64,000 nt of DNA, taken from the NCBI GenBank assembly GCA_031553685.1, contig JAVBLE010000003.1:1-64000 (forward strand), in the 5' to 3' direction. Both the position numbers and the translations under genes were made by a program. This DNA is from JAFGVL01 sp031553685 (lineage in GTDB: Bacteria; Bacteroidota; Bacteroidia; Bacteroidales; Paludibacteraceae). Position 1 is the stretch's first letter. Every line of letters starts with the position of its first letter. Shown here piece after piece: positions 34,703 to 43,421 of this stretch. The notes below the pieces were generated by a model. That model saw only the letters and a program-made list of their open reading frames with translations, was not told the DNA's origin and made no database searches.

Positions 34703-35795
34703 TTATGTTTCTTTTTGTGTTTTATTTTCTAATTGTTTCAATGTTTCCAAATATGCTTTTTCAACTTCGCTCAATGTTTTTTGTTGATATTTTTTGTATT
34801 CGGTTGTGGCTTTTTCTATGGCTTGCTCGTGACTGACTTTACCTGCATTGGTCAGGAGTTTTTCTCCACTCATAGTCAAGATTCTGTCTAAATGTGATGC
34901 CCAATCTTGCATTGTCATTTCTTGTTCACGCTCGGCTTGCCGCTCGGCAAAATCCAAATATCCCGAAACTATTTGCCCAAGTGAGCGAAGTTCCTTTTTA
35001 TGTGTTTATAATTTTATTTTTATTGGTCACATAGAATGTCCACAATAATCATTTCGTTTGATGACACTTTAACATCATGGACATTTCATCTAAATAATTC
35101 TTTGCAATTATAACATCTGTCAAATGCGGACGATTACCCGAAAAGGTCATTAGACCCATAAATTCTTTTTCGGCATCGGCACGATTAAAGATAACTTCGG
35201 CTGCTGTTTGTCCATGAATGGCGTAGTGAATTTTATTTTGTACTTTTTTGAAAAACGCTATTGAGATTTCTGCTCGCGAATCATAATCAATACTTGTGGC
35301 ATAAATATCCAATATTTGACGATAAAAAACTTTTTCAGAGGCACGAATATCTCGAATACGCTGTAAAAGTTCTTTCCAATAGCCACCTCCACCAAGATTT
35401 TTCAAGCGCTCGTCGTCCATAGTGAAGCCTTTGATGATGTATTCTTTCAACCGAGCAGTTGCCCAAATACGAAATTGTGTAGCAATGCGTGATTTTACTC
35501 GATAACCAAGAGAAATTATCAGATCAAGATTATAGAATGGTAATTCCCTTGTAACAGATCGATTACCCTCTGTTTGAACTTGTCGGAATTTCCGACAGGT
35601 TGCTTCTTCACTTAATTCACCCTCGTCAAAAATATGTTTAATATGCTCTACGACATTAGTACGCGAAGTTTGAAATAATTCGGAAAGTTGTTGCTGTGTA
35701 AGCCAAACAGTTTCGTCTTCAAACCGCACATCAACAGAGACTTGCTCATCTTCGGTTTTAAAAATAATAATGTTATCTTTCTTTTCGTTTCTCAT
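34703..35795 (-). pseudogene. rhuM-family gene broken by an 88-bp insertion
   Basis: Two adjacent minus-strand pieces make one RhuM (virulence protein, Fic/Bro-like accessory gene) protein. The upstream piece (35049-35795, 248 aa) has the family N-terminus (DETVWLTQQQLSELFQTSRTN, LDLIISLGYRVKS, FRIWATARLKEYIIKGF) and breaks at NYLDE. The downstream piece continues with KELRSLGQIVSGYLDFAERQ and ends ILTMSGEKLLTNAGKVSHEQA...TQKET. Removing 34997-35084 restores a continuous NYLDE-KELRSLG reading; the insertion length, 88, is not a multiple of three and creates stops. The truncated N-terminal protein could still be made. RhuM's biochemical role is unknown. Confidence 0.85.
34997..35084. repeat. 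88-bp insertion within rhuM
   Basis: The inserted segment contains ATGTCCATGATG...TGGACAT in inverted orientation, so its core is a dyad. It resembles the AATATCCATGA/TCATGGATATT ends of the repeats at 7725-7810 and 52501-52592, though the middle is much less similar. Its boundaries are defined by restoration of the RhuM reading frame. Confidence 0.6.
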
Positions 35796-35886
35796 AATAT
35801 TTTTACAAACTATTCACAAAGATAAAGCATTTTCTTGCAAAAAACCTTCCAAGTCTTGGAGACTTGGAAGGTTGAAAAGGAGCATT

Positions 35887-36642
35887 CTATTTGTTCAGAG
35901 TAGCTTCGGTTTCTGTTTCGGAATTTTCAGAAGTGTCTTTCTTATTTTTTCCTTTGCGGTGTAAGTTTCCTTTTACACGACGGTTCTCGGCATTGAGTTC
36001 ATTGGCAAATTGGATTAGTTCGGTATCGTCAGGAGTTGAAAGTAACAATATTTCTATTTGCGAAAAAATATGGCGGATAATCCGGTTGCCCTCACGGCGA
36101 ATGTCCGGCATACGAAGTGTGGTTTTAGAGCCGATTTCGGCAGTGCGCTGGTCTAACAAAGCTATAAACTCCTCGTTGGTGGTTTTTAATTGTTCTTTGC
36201 GTTCTTCCAGACCTATGGTGGCCATGTCTGCCGTGTGGTTTTCGTCCAATTCTTTGATAAAATTGATTATCATTCCGCTTTGTTGGTCTTGTGAGGCTTT
36301 GGAGATGCTTTTATAGTGATTTATCACTATTTTTAAATTCTTAGCTGCTCGTTGCTTATCAGGATTGGCATTGTGAAGGAAAGCAGCCACATGGCTATTC
36401 AGTCCTTTAATGAGTTGTTTGCGCAATGCATCGGCTTCGGCTATCGGTTCGGACAGTTTGCTTTTACGGATAATTTCCAGTGCAGTGACGGCATCTACCC
36501 CATTTTTTTCGAGCAATATGAGCAAAGCTGCCAAAGCCGCTATTAGGCTGTTTGTCTTTTTTATCAGCTTGATAAGAAAGGTTTGATAAGTGTACCATTC
36601 TTCATTTTGAAGATGTTCCAGATTGAGTTTTACAATTCTCAT
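35887..36642 (-). CDS. DUF6261 family protein
   Basis: The 251-residue protein is soluble and largely helical, without a signal peptide. It fits the DUF6261 family, seen in Bacteroidota and of unknown function. It starts MRIVKLNLEHLQNEEWYTYQTFLIKL and has a long helical middle (LRKQLIKGLNSHVAAFLHN). ALLDQRTAEIGSKTTLRMPDIRREGN (about 160-190) follows, and the tail is charged, Lys/Glu-rich and low-complexity (residues 225-251). The upstream 300 bases contain three TTCGGAAATTCCGAA palindromes about 84 bases apart. It lies next to a broken rhuM gene in an accessory region. Confidence 0.65.
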   Translation of the reverse strand: MRIVKLNLEHLQNEEWYTYQTFLIKLIKKTNSLIAALAALLILLEKNGVDAVTALEIIRKSKLSEPIAEADALRKQLIKGLNSHVAAFLHNANPDKQRAAKNLKIVINHYKSISKASQDQQSGMIINFIKELDENHTADMATIGLEERKEQLKTTNEEFIALLDQRTAEIGSKTTLRMPDIRREGNRIIRHIFSQIEILLLSTPDDTELIQFANELNAENRRVKGNLHRKGKNKKDTSENSETETEATLNK

Positions 36643-36751
36643 AGTTTTTTTAAATTTTAAATATTAATAATAGAATCCTTGGTACCCCCAAGGATTTGTT
36701 TTTGATGCAAGAGTTGTGAAGATATTGGATAAATAAAAGCAGGGTTCTTCT

Positions 36752-36933
36752 TTCGGAAATTCCGAAGGAAGAATAAATTGAGGTTTTGAACTTTTTACAG
36801 TTCGAAAAAAGAATGAATACTTTGAATTTTAAGCTTTCGGAAATTCCGGTTGAAGGATAACAATAATTTTTAAGCTTCTACTGTCATGAGAAAGAGTGAA
36901 AGTCCGAAGTTTTTTGTTTTCGGAAATTCCGAA
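36752..36933. repeat. Three TTCGGAAATTCCGAA palindromes
   Basis: The palindrome occurs at 36752-36766, 36836-36849 (last base altered) and 36919-36933, i.e. every 83-84 bases. The spacers share only weak similarity. The core TCGGAAATTCCGA also occurs inside rhuM at 35583-35595, where it encodes conserved residues. Possible operator array for the DUF6261 gene. Confidence 0.7.
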
Positions 36934-37320
36934 AGTGTTTTTTGAGTGAGATTTTAGATTTTTACAATAATTACAATGGAGAATCATTGCAGTAAATACA
37001 CAAAAATAATGCCAGGTTTAAAAGCTGACATTATGACATGAATATACTACTCATCGTCGTCTTCTAACGAGGACGAGCGGTGGCTGTGGGTTTCAAACGC
37101 TTTAACAATCAACCCTCGTTAGGAAACGAGGGTTAGCAAAGGCGTCTCAAACAAAACATTCCATGTTTTAAAAACATGGAATGTTTAATATCTTTTCCCA
37201 CATCTTGCACAACCATTCAAGCAATTTTTACTTTGAAAAGGCTACTTTCTAAATATGCTTTTTTAGAATTTAGCAGTACATGTGAAAAGAAAATTCTTTA
37301 TCAATAGACCTTTTCCAAAG
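36934..37320. other. Intergenic DNA with two hairpins
   Basis: No gene is seen. AACCCTCGTT-AGGA-AACGAGGGTT (about 37113-37136) and AACATTCCATGTTTT with its complement AAAACATGGAATGTT (about 37159-37190) are perfect inverted repeats. The second shares AACATGGAATGTT with 63120-63133. Either could be a terminator or a dispersed palindrome. Confidence 0.5.
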
Positions 37321-37364
37321 AAAAAACGCCTCTGAAAAAGAATATATTCATTCCATTCAGAGGC
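37321..37364 (-). terminator. Terminator after uxaA
   Basis: GCCTCTGAA and TTCAGAGGC (37356-37364 and 37328-37336 on the minus strand) form a stem followed by a run of Ts, 23 bases after the uxaA stop. Confidence 0.8.
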
Positions 37365-37386
37365 ATTAAATAATAAGAAGTATATT

Positions 37387-38880
37387 TTACAGAGTTACTC
37401 CAGTTTTAAAAATAGCAATCTCGCGCGAATCGGTTTTTTCGTGGTTTACCCATTCGCCATTGGCTACTTTAATTATATATTGGATAAATTCTTCGTGCAA
37501 ATCTTCCATCGATTTTCCTTGCAACAAGCTGCCGGCATTGAAATCAATCCAATTTGGTTTGTTTTCGTACAATGGTGTATTGGTAGAAATCTTCATGGTT
37601 GGGACAAAGCTACCAAATGGAGTGCCACGACCGGTAGTAAACAATACCATCTGGCAACCGCACGAACCAAGAGCTGTTGCAGCTACCAGGTCGTTGCCCG
37701 GAGAACTCAGCAGGTTCAAGCCTTTTGTTTTTAAGCGTTCGCCGTACATCAATACATCTTTCACATACGATTTACCGCATTTTTGCGTACAGCCAAGCGA
37801 TTTTTCTTCCAAAGTAGAGATACCTCCCGCTTTATTTCCCGGCGATGGGTTTTCGTACACCGGTTGTTCGTTTTTGATAAAATATTCTTTGAAATCGTTG
37901 ATCAAATGAACGGTTCTATCAAACATTTCAACGGTTTCGCAGCGGTTCATCAGGATGGTTTCAGCTCCAAACATTTCGGGTACTTCGGTCAAAACAGTTG
38001 TTCCGCCTTGTGCTACCAAGAAATCGGAGAATACGCCCAACAATGGATTGGCTGTGATACCTGAAAAACCGTCAGAACCACCACATTTCAATCCTACACG
38101 AAGTTCAGAGATAGGACATTCCGTGCGTTTATCTTGCGAAGCAATACCATAAATTTCTTTCAACAGCTTAACGCCTTCGGCAATTTCATCTTTTACTTTT
38201 TGAGTAACCATGAATTTTACGCGCGACTCGTCAAACTCGCCCAAGAATTCGCGGAAAGTGTCCGGTTGGTTGTTCTCACAACCTAAACCAAGCACCAACA
38301 CACCACCTGCATTGGGGTGAAGTACGATGTCGCGAAGGATTTTGCGGGTTGTTTCGTGGTCGTCGCCCAATTGAGAGCAGCCATAGTTGTGTACGAACAC
38401 TTCCATCGCGTCCACGCCTTTCAACTCGCCGATTTCTTTTTTGAATTCGCGAATAATCGTTTGTCCAATGCCGTTTACACAACCAACGGTAGGCACAATC
38501 CAAATTTCATTGCGGATACCTACCTCGCCGTTTTTGCGTTTGTAACCGTTGAATTTCAGATCGCGTTTAGGGATATCCAAATTCACTTTTACCGGCTCGT
38601 ATTTGTAATCCAACAAACCTTCGAGGTTGGTTTTAATGTTCTTTTCGTTCACCAATCCGCCTTGTGCAACCGCACTGATTGCATGCCCGATTGGGAAACC
38701 GTATTTAATCACATTATCATTAACGGCTAATGCTTTTAAGGCAAATTTATGTCCGGCAGGAATGGTTTCGGCAAGCGTAATTTCTACGCCTTCCACATTC
38801 ACTTTTGTTCCTGCTGCTTGCTCCAAAATGGCTACAGCCACATTGTCGGCAGGGTTTATTTTTAAATATTGTGTACTCAT
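37387..38880 (-). CDS. uxaA: Altronate dehydratase, UxaA family
   Basis: The 497-residue iron-dependent enzyme dehydrates D-altronate to 2-keto-3-deoxygluconate in galacturonate catabolism. The start is the ATG giving MSTQYLKINP; the six extra upstream residues come from a C-rich repeat. An N-terminal SAF domain (about 1-95, PADNVAVAILEQ, IPAGHKFALKA, YGFPIGHA) is followed by the catalytic domain with NYGCSQLGDDHE near 165 and GLGCENNQPD near 200. LRVGLKCGGSDGFSGITANP is near 268, and SLGCTQKCGKS plus GSCGCQMVLFTTGRGTPFG towards the end. It follows uxaB by 170 bases, a gap occupied by two inverted copies of a palindromic repeat, and forms an operon with it. Confidence 0.93.
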   Translation of the reverse strand: MSTQYLKINPADNVAVAILEQAAGTKVNVEGVEITLAETIPAGHKFALKALAVNDNVIKYGFPIGHAISAVAQGGLVNEKNIKTNLEGLLDYKYEPVKVNLDIPKRDLKFNGYKRKNGEVGIRNEIWIVPTVGCVNGIGQTIIREFKKEIGELKGVDAMEVFVHNYGCSQLGDDHETTRKILRDIVLHPNAGGVLVLGLGCENNQPDTFREFLGEFDESRVKFMVTQKVKDEIAEGVKLLKEIYGIASQDKRTECPISELRVGLKCGGSDGFSGITANPLLGVFSDFLVAQGGTTVLTEVPEMFGAETILMNRCETVEMFDRTVHLINDFKEYFIKNEQPVYENPSPGNKAGGISTLEEKSLGCTQKCGKSYVKDVLMYGERLKTKGLNLLSSPGNDLVAATALGSCGCQMVLFTTGRGTPFGSFVPTMKISTNTPLYENKPNWIDFNAGSLLQGKSMEDLHEEFIQYIIKVANGEWVNHEKTDSREIAIFKTGVTL

Positions 38881-38883
38881 AAT

Positions 38884-38918
38884 ATAACCTCCCCCCATCC
38901 CCCTCCAAAGGAGGGGGC
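38884..38918. repeat. C/G-rich palindromic repeat, uxaA side
   Basis: ACCTCCCCCCATCCCCCTCC followed by AAAGGAGGGGGCGAGG. It is the same family as the insert in lysS, and an inverted copy lies at 39017-39050, so the two ends of the uxaB-uxaA gap face each other. Confidence 0.8.
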
Positions 38919-39016
38919 GAGGAATTTGTTTGAATTTTGTTTTAATTTGTTTATGTCCTTATTTTATTCTTTATGATAAGAACTCAAAAAAAAGAAAAGA
39001 ATGCATCTCTATATCC

Positions 39017-39050
39017 ATTCCCCCTCCTTTGGAGGGGGGTAGGGGGAGGT
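39017..39050. repeat. C/G-rich palindromic repeat, uxaB side
   Basis: ATTCCCCCTCCTTTGGAGGG followed by GGGTAGGGGGAGGT, inverted relative to 38884-38918. It reaches right up to the uxaB stop codon at 39051-39053. Confidence 0.8.
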
Positions 39051-40490
39051 TTACACGATAGTCTTTACTACTTCGAGCATTCCTTTTTCTTGGATGGCTG
39101 TCAAATAGTTTTCGATTTTCGCAGTTAATCCCGGGATTTTGTTCAAATCTTCGCCCCAGATAAACTCAGCAGAAAGTACACCTTCGGTTACTTTCTTGAT
39201 GTCGCCGGTAGTCCAAAGGTTTTTCAATAAATCGATGATTGCAGCGTCGTCGTTCGGAGTGATTTCGTCGCTACCGCGTTTGCCACCTTTGTAGTAAGTA
39301 ATGATACCGGCTAAACCAAGTGTCAATGCTGCCGGTAACTGACCGTTTTTCTCTGTATAAATTTTCAATCCCGGAAGATCGCGTGCTTTGAATTTTGGGA
39401 ACGAGTTCAACATAATGCTTGTTACAAAGTGTTTCACAAACGGATTGCGGAAACGTTCCATTACATCAGCAGAATATTGTTTCAATTGGTCGGCAGGAAG
39501 ATCGATAGTACTCATCAATTCTTCGTTCATCGCTTTGTTTACGAATTTACCCAATACAGCGTCTTCGCAAATCTCACGAACTGTATCTAAACCGGAAAGG
39601 TAACCAACAGGCGAAAGCACTGTGTGAGGACCATTCAAAAGAGTTACTTTGCGTTTGTGGTAAGGATCTTCGTCCGGAACGAACAATACATTTAATCCGG
39701 CTTTGTCTGCAGGGAATTCTTTGGCTACCGATTCAGGCGCTTCAATTACCCAGAAGTGGAAAATTTCGGCTTTTACCACCAATTTATCTTCATATTGAAC
39801 TTTTTCCAAGATTTGATCAATAGTATCTTTTGGATAACCCGGTACGATACGGTCAACCAAAGTAGAATAAACTCCACAAGCTCCATCAAACCATGCTTTA
39901 AACTCTGCACCAAGGTTCCAATGCTCGATATATTGGTTGATACATTTTTTCAATTCTTTACCGTTGTGGAAAATCAATTCGCAAGGGAAAATGATAAGAC
40001 CTTTGCTCATATCGCCATTGAATGTTTTGAAACGACGATATAATAATTGCACCAATTTACCGGGATAAGAAGCTGCAGGAGCATCGTCCAATTTGCAAGC
40101 AGGATCAAAAGCAATACCGGCTTCGGTAGTATTCGAGATAACGAAACGCATTTCAGGTTGATCTGCCAACGCCATAAACTCGGCATTTTGGCTATATGGG
40201 CTTAGTCCACGACTGATTACATCAATCATATCAATGCTGTCAACGGTTTTCCCTTTGTCCAACCCTTGCAGATTCAAATGATAAAGGCAATCTTGGTCGT
40301 TCAACATATCAACCATCCCTTGCCCGATCGGTTGCACCACGACAACGCTACTGTTGAAATCGGCTTTCTTGTTCATGTTCCACACAATCCAATCAACGAA
40401 AGCGCGAAGGAAATTACCTTCACCAAACTGAATAATTCTCTCCGGATACTTTTGTGCCGCCGGTGCGTTGGCACGATTTAATTTTTGCAT
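39051..40490 (-). CDS. uxaB: Tagaturonate reductase (altronate oxidoreductase)
   Basis: The 479-residue NAD-dependent enzyme reduces D-tagaturonate to D-altronate, the step between uronate isomerase and altronate dehydratase. It belongs to the mannitol dehydrogenase family of long-chain polyol dehydrogenases. The early stretch RIIQFGEGNFLRAFVDWIVWNMNK (about residues 18-40) forms the Rossmann loop, VISNTTEAGIAFDP lies near 118, and the catalytic-lysine region KRKVTLLNGPHTVLSPVGYLSG near 280. Length is normal. It starts the uxaB-uxaA operon from a consensus promoter and is divergent from uxaC. Confidence 0.93.
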   Translation of the reverse strand: MQKLNRANAPAAQKYPERIIQFGEGNFLRAFVDWIVWNMNKKADFNSSVVVVQPIGQGMVDMLNDQDCLYHLNLQGLDKGKTVDSIDMIDVISRGLSPYSQNAEFMALADQPEMRFVISNTTEAGIAFDPACKLDDAPAASYPGKLVQLLYRRFKTFNGDMSKGLIIFPCELIFHNGKELKKCINQYIEHWNLGAEFKAWFDGACGVYSTLVDRIVPGYPKDTIDQILEKVQYEDKLVVKAEIFHFWVIEAPESVAKEFPADKAGLNVLFVPDEDPYHKRKVTLLNGPHTVLSPVGYLSGLDTVREICEDAVLGKFVNKAMNEELMSTIDLPADQLKQYSADVMERFRNPFVKHFVTSIMLNSFPKFKARDLPGLKIYTEKNGQLPAALTLGLAGIITYYKGGKRGSDEITPNDDAAIIDLLKNLWTTGDIKKVTEGVLSAEFIWGEDLNKIPGLTAKIENYLTAIQEKGMLEVVKTIV

Positions 40491-40545
40491 AGTAAAATAT
40501 TTAAGTGATTAATTAAAAAATTTCTTTTTTTGCGAATTGCGCAGA

Positions 40546-40576
40546 CAAAAATATCAAAATCTTTTAGATAAACAAA
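40546..40576 (-). promoter_or_regulatory. Promoter of uxaB-uxaA
   Basis: On the minus strand TTTG (40573-40576), 19 bases, TATTTTTG (40546-40553). It matches the Bacteroidota consensus fully and lies 56 bases before the uxaB ATG. Confidence 0.65.
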
Positions 40577-40687
40577 AAAGAATGACGGCAAACGAAAAAT
40601 TCACCGCCAATCTGTATGAAAAATATTCGAAATCGTCCCTTTTATTCTTATGAAAAAGAAGATTCGTCATGTCGCGCTCGGTTGCTG

Positions 40688-40749
40688 TACTTCGACTTCG
40701 CTTGGTTGCTGAGCTTGTCGAAGTACAGTAACCAAGCGAAGTCGAAGTA
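40688..40749. repeat. 20-bp inverted repeat between uxaB and uxaC
   Basis: TACTTCGACTTCGCTTGGTT (40688-40707) and its exact complement (40730-40749) around a 22-base loop that itself contains GAGCTTGTCGAAG. The wording relates it to the GCTGAGCGTAGTCGAAG blocks at 24150 and 59720. Confidence 0.8.
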
Positions 40750-40800
40750 TGACGCGGTATCGCCCATTTTGAGCCACCACTTTTTTACCCATAATTTTGA

Positions 40801-40947
40801 TTAAAGACAAAACATCTGCATTGTCCCATAATTCAAAATCGTTTCCACCAGCAACTCATCGGTAACCGTTTCGCACTTGTCGCCGGGCGTGTACCAAAAC
40901 AACTCTTGATGCTCCTGTATAAAATCTTTGACAACTTGACTTCTCAT
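40801..40947 (-). pseudogene. 48-residue remnant of a small AbiEii-associated-type protein
   Basis: The minus-strand frame reads MRSQVVKDFIQEHQELFWYT, then PGDKCETVTDELLVETILNY, then GTMQMFCL. The first ~43 residues resemble the start of a roughly 90-residue Bacteroidota protein that, as I recall, is often encoded beside AbiEii-type nucleotidyltransferase toxins. The sequence then diverges and stops early, so this is probably a truncated remnant. No nucleotidyltransferase gene is present. It lies in the uxaB-uxaC divergent region. Confidence 0.5.
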
Positions 40948-40990
40948 GTTTTTCCTTTCTATTGAAATCTACACAAAAATATCATTTTCT

Positions 40991-41020
40991 TTTGATACTT
41001 GAAAAAAAAGACTATTTTTG
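40991..41020 (+). promoter_or_regulatory. Promoter of uxaC
   Basis: TTTG (40991-40994), 18 bases, TATTTTTG (41013-41020). The predicted leader to the uxaC ATG is about 53 nt. Confidence 0.65.
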
Positions 41021-41080
41021 TCAAACGCAAAAAATTTAAACACAATTATATTACTAACTTAAAAAAACCGAGAAAAGACT

Positions 41081-42490
41081 ATGAAAAAATTCATGGATGA
41101 AAATTTCGTGTTAGACACGAAAACGGCGCAAATGCTTTATCATGAGCATTCAAAGCATTTACCGATTATCGATTATCACTGTCACTTAAACCCCGAGTCG
41201 ATTGCTTCCGACCGTAAATTTGAGAACTTGGGTCAAATCTGGCTCGAAGGCGACCACTACAAATGGCGTGCAATGCGTACCAATGGTATCGACGAGCGTT
41301 TCTGTACAGGAAAAGACACTACTTGGTGGGAAAAATTTGAGAAATGGGCTGAAACTGTGCCTTACACCATGCGCAACCCGCTTTACCACTGGACGCACTC
41401 CGAACTGAGAGCTGCCTTTGGTGTGGAAAAAATATTAAATCCTAAAACAGCTCGTGAAATCTATGATGAGTGTACTGCTAAACTGCAAACGCCCGAATAT
41501 TCGGCTCGTGGATTGATGAAAAAGTTTAAGGTAGAAGTGGTTTGTACCACCGATGATCCTATCGATACATTGGAACACCATATTAAATTAAAAAACGAAG
41601 GTTTCGAAATCAAAGTACTTCCAACTTGGCGTCCGGACAAAGCTATGGCTGTAGAAGTTCCTGCCGATTACCGCGCTTATGTTGAGAAACTTTCTGAAAT
41701 GTCAGGCGTGAAAATCAGCAAATTTGCCGATTTGATTACCGCACTTCAAAAACGCCACGATTTCTTTGCCGAAGTAGGATGTAAATTGTCTGACCACGGT
41801 ATCGAAGAATTCTATGCCGAAGATTATACACAAAGTGAAATCGACGCTATCTTTGATAAAGTATATGGTGCCGGAAAAGAATTAACTAAAGAAGAAATCT
41901 TGAAGTTCAAATCGGCATTGATGTACGAAGGCGCTATCATGGACCATGCAAAAGGGTGGACACAACAATTCCACTACGGAGCTATCCGCAACAACAACAC
42001 TCGTTTATTCAAACAATTAGGTCCTGATACCGGTTTTGATTCTATTGGTGACTTTACAATTGCTAAAGCGATGTCGAAATTCTTGAACCGCATGGATACC
42101 GAAAATAAATTGGCAAAAACCATCCTTTACAACTTGAACCCTCGCGATAATGATTTGATCACTACCATGATTGGTAATTTCCAAGATGGATCTGTAGCCG
42201 GTAAAATACAATTCGGCTCGGGCTGGTGGTTCTTGGATCAAAAAGTGGGTATGGAAGCGCAAATGAACTCGCTTTCGGTACTTGGCTTGTTGAGCCGCTT
42301 TGTAGGTATGTTGACTGACTCTCGCAGTTTCTTGTCATATCCTCGTCATGAGTATTTCCGCCGCATTCTTTGTAACCTTATTGGTAATGATGTAGAAGCC
42401 GGATTACTTCCTGAATCTGAACTTGAATTTATGGGCAAAATGGTTGAGAATATCAGCTATTATAATGCTAAGGAGTTCTTTAAATTCTAA
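41081..42490 (+). CDS. uxaC: Uronate (glucuronate/galacturonate) isomerase
   Basis: The 469-residue amidohydrolase-superfamily enzyme converts D-galacturonate to D-tagaturonate and D-glucuronate to D-fructuronate. Metal-site motifs are DYHCHLNPESIA near residues 31-42 (HxH) and CTTDDPIDTLEHH near 160. GAIRNNNTRLFKQLGPDTGFDSIGDF lies near 295-320, the RDNDLITTMIGNFQDG stretch near 350, and LTDSRSFLSYPRHEYFRRILCNL near 410. Length is normal. It is divergent from uxaB-uxaA and has its own consensus promoter and terminator. With uxaB and uxaA it completes galacturonate to ketodeoxygluconate; kdgK and kdgA are not in the window. Confidence 0.95.
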   Translation: MKKFMDENFVLDTKTAQMLYHEHSKHLPIIDYHCHLNPESIASDRKFENLGQIWLEGDHYKWRAMRTNGIDERFCTGKDTTWWEKFEKWAETVPYTMRNPLYHWTHSELRAAFGVEKILNPKTAREIYDECTAKLQTPEYSARGLMKKFKVEVVCTTDDPIDTLEHHIKLKNEGFEIKVLPTWRPDKAMAVEVPADYRAYVEKLSEMSGVKISKFADLITALQKRHDFFAEVGCKLSDHGIEEFYAEDYTQSEIDAIFDKVYGAGKELTKEEILKFKSALMYEGAIMDHAKGWTQQFHYGAIRNNNTRLFKQLGPDTGFDSIGDFTIAKAMSKFLNRMDTENKLAKTILYNLNPRDNDLITTMIGNFQDGSVAGKIQFGSGWWFLDQKVGMEAQMNSLSVLGLLSRFVGMLTDSRSFLSYPRHEYFRRILCNLIGNDVEAGLLPESELEFMGKMVENISYYNAKEFFKF

Positions 42491-42505
42491 TCCAATTTAA
42501 AAAAT

Positions 42506-42540
42506 AAAAAGTCCGCAAACGATTTGTTTGCGGACTTTTT
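42506..42540. terminator. Bidirectional terminator after uxaC
   Basis: AAAAAGTCCGCAAAC (42506-42520) and its exact complement (42526-42540), a 15-bp stem with a 5-base loop and T-runs on both strands. It also serves the convergent outer-membrane protein gene. Confidence 0.9.
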
Positions 42541-42555
42541 TATTTGTATTTTTTT

Positions 42556-43209
42556 TTAGAACTTATAGTTAAATCCTAACATCACTGAGTTTGAATAAAC
42601 ATTAGAAGTTACTGCTGGGATATTCTTGTAATTAGGTTCTAAATCTTTCAAACCATAATTGAAGCGATAAATCAAATCCATCGAAAAATGAGGACTAAAA
42701 TCATATCCCAATTTTAAACCGGCAAGGAGAGTCGGAATAAACGAAGTGGCTTGAGTAATTTCTTTTGAATATACATAATCTTGATATATATACCAATAAG
42801 GGTCATATATTGTATAATATGCATAAAAATCAGCCGAAGTATTGAACATAAAATTCACACCCAAATCTGCCCCCAGATACATCCGGTTAAAATTGTGCTT
42901 ATAAGAAGCATACAAAGGAATACCTACATAAGTGTACTGCCATTGCAGCGTGTTGTCTGCCCAATAATACCAATCGGCAACATTGGCATAAAAATCAATC
43001 CAAGTAAATTGAAGTCCCGTGTTAATCGAGAAATCACCCAAAGAATACCCTACACCTAACTCGGGTAAATAACTTACCGATGGCTTGTAATCAACTCCAT
43101 TGCTTGTTGATATAACCGGAAACGAAAGTCCATCGCGAATGGAAAGACTCAACTGTGCATTTGCGCTAACTGTTAACGCCAAAAGCCCTAATAAGATAAA
43201 TTTTTTCAT
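42556..43209 (-). CDS. Small outer-membrane beta-barrel protein
   Basis: The 217-residue protein starts at the ATG giving MKKFILLGLLALTVSANAQL; an in-frame start 17 codons upstream would spoil the signal peptide. The signal is cleaved near residue 18 (ANA-Q). The mature part alternates hydrophobic and aromatic residues in about eight to ten strands (for example FSINTGLQFTWIDFYANV, YVGIPLYASYKHNFN, HFSMDLIYRFNYGL) and ends in the terminal Phe of barrels. It is in the broad outer-membrane beta-barrel/PorT-like group; specific function unknown. It is monocistronic between two hairpins. Confidence 0.78.
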   Translation of the reverse strand: MKKFILLGLLALTVSANAQLSLSIRDGLSFPVISTSNGVDYKPSVSYLPELGVGYSLGDFSINTGLQFTWIDFYANVADWYYWADNTLQWQYTYVGIPLYASYKHNFNRMYLGADLGVNFMFNTSADFYAYYTIYDPYWYIYQDYVYSKEITQATSFIPTLLAGLKLGYDFSPHFSMDLIYRFNYGLKDLEPNYKNIPAVTSNVYSNSVMLGFNYKF

Positions 43210-43359
43210 GATTGTATAAATTAAATATGTTTTAAAATTGGTTTTAAATTCATGGTGCAAATTTATATATAATTTTTAGACAAACAAATATTTAATTATT
43301 TTTTTACTTATTTACGCAAAATAAATACAAAAAACTGACAATCAGTATAAATAAACACA

Positions 43360-43403
43360 AAAAGGGATTTTAAACCATAAAGATGAGGTTTAAAATCCCT
43401 TTT
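43360..43403. terminator. Terminator after pgi
   Basis: AAAAGGGATTTTAAACC (43360-43376) and its complement (43387-43403) form a 17-bp stem with A and T runs on either side, 18 bases from the pgi stop. Confidence 0.88.
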
Positions 43404-43421
43404 GAAAATAATGTTGAAGAT

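Noticed and set aside
36752..36933. Possible CRISPR array
   Set aside because: Only three 15-bp palindromes with ~68-base spacers, one imperfect, and no cas genes. CRISPR repeats are longer and spacers shorter.
38881..38898. Longer start for uxaA (MGGGYI)
   Set aside because: These six codons come from a C-rich intergenic repeat; the ATG at 38880 fits the family.
40616..40804. 62-codon plus-strand frame between uxaB and uxaC
   Set aside because: It runs through a perfect 20-bp inverted repeat and resembles no protein.
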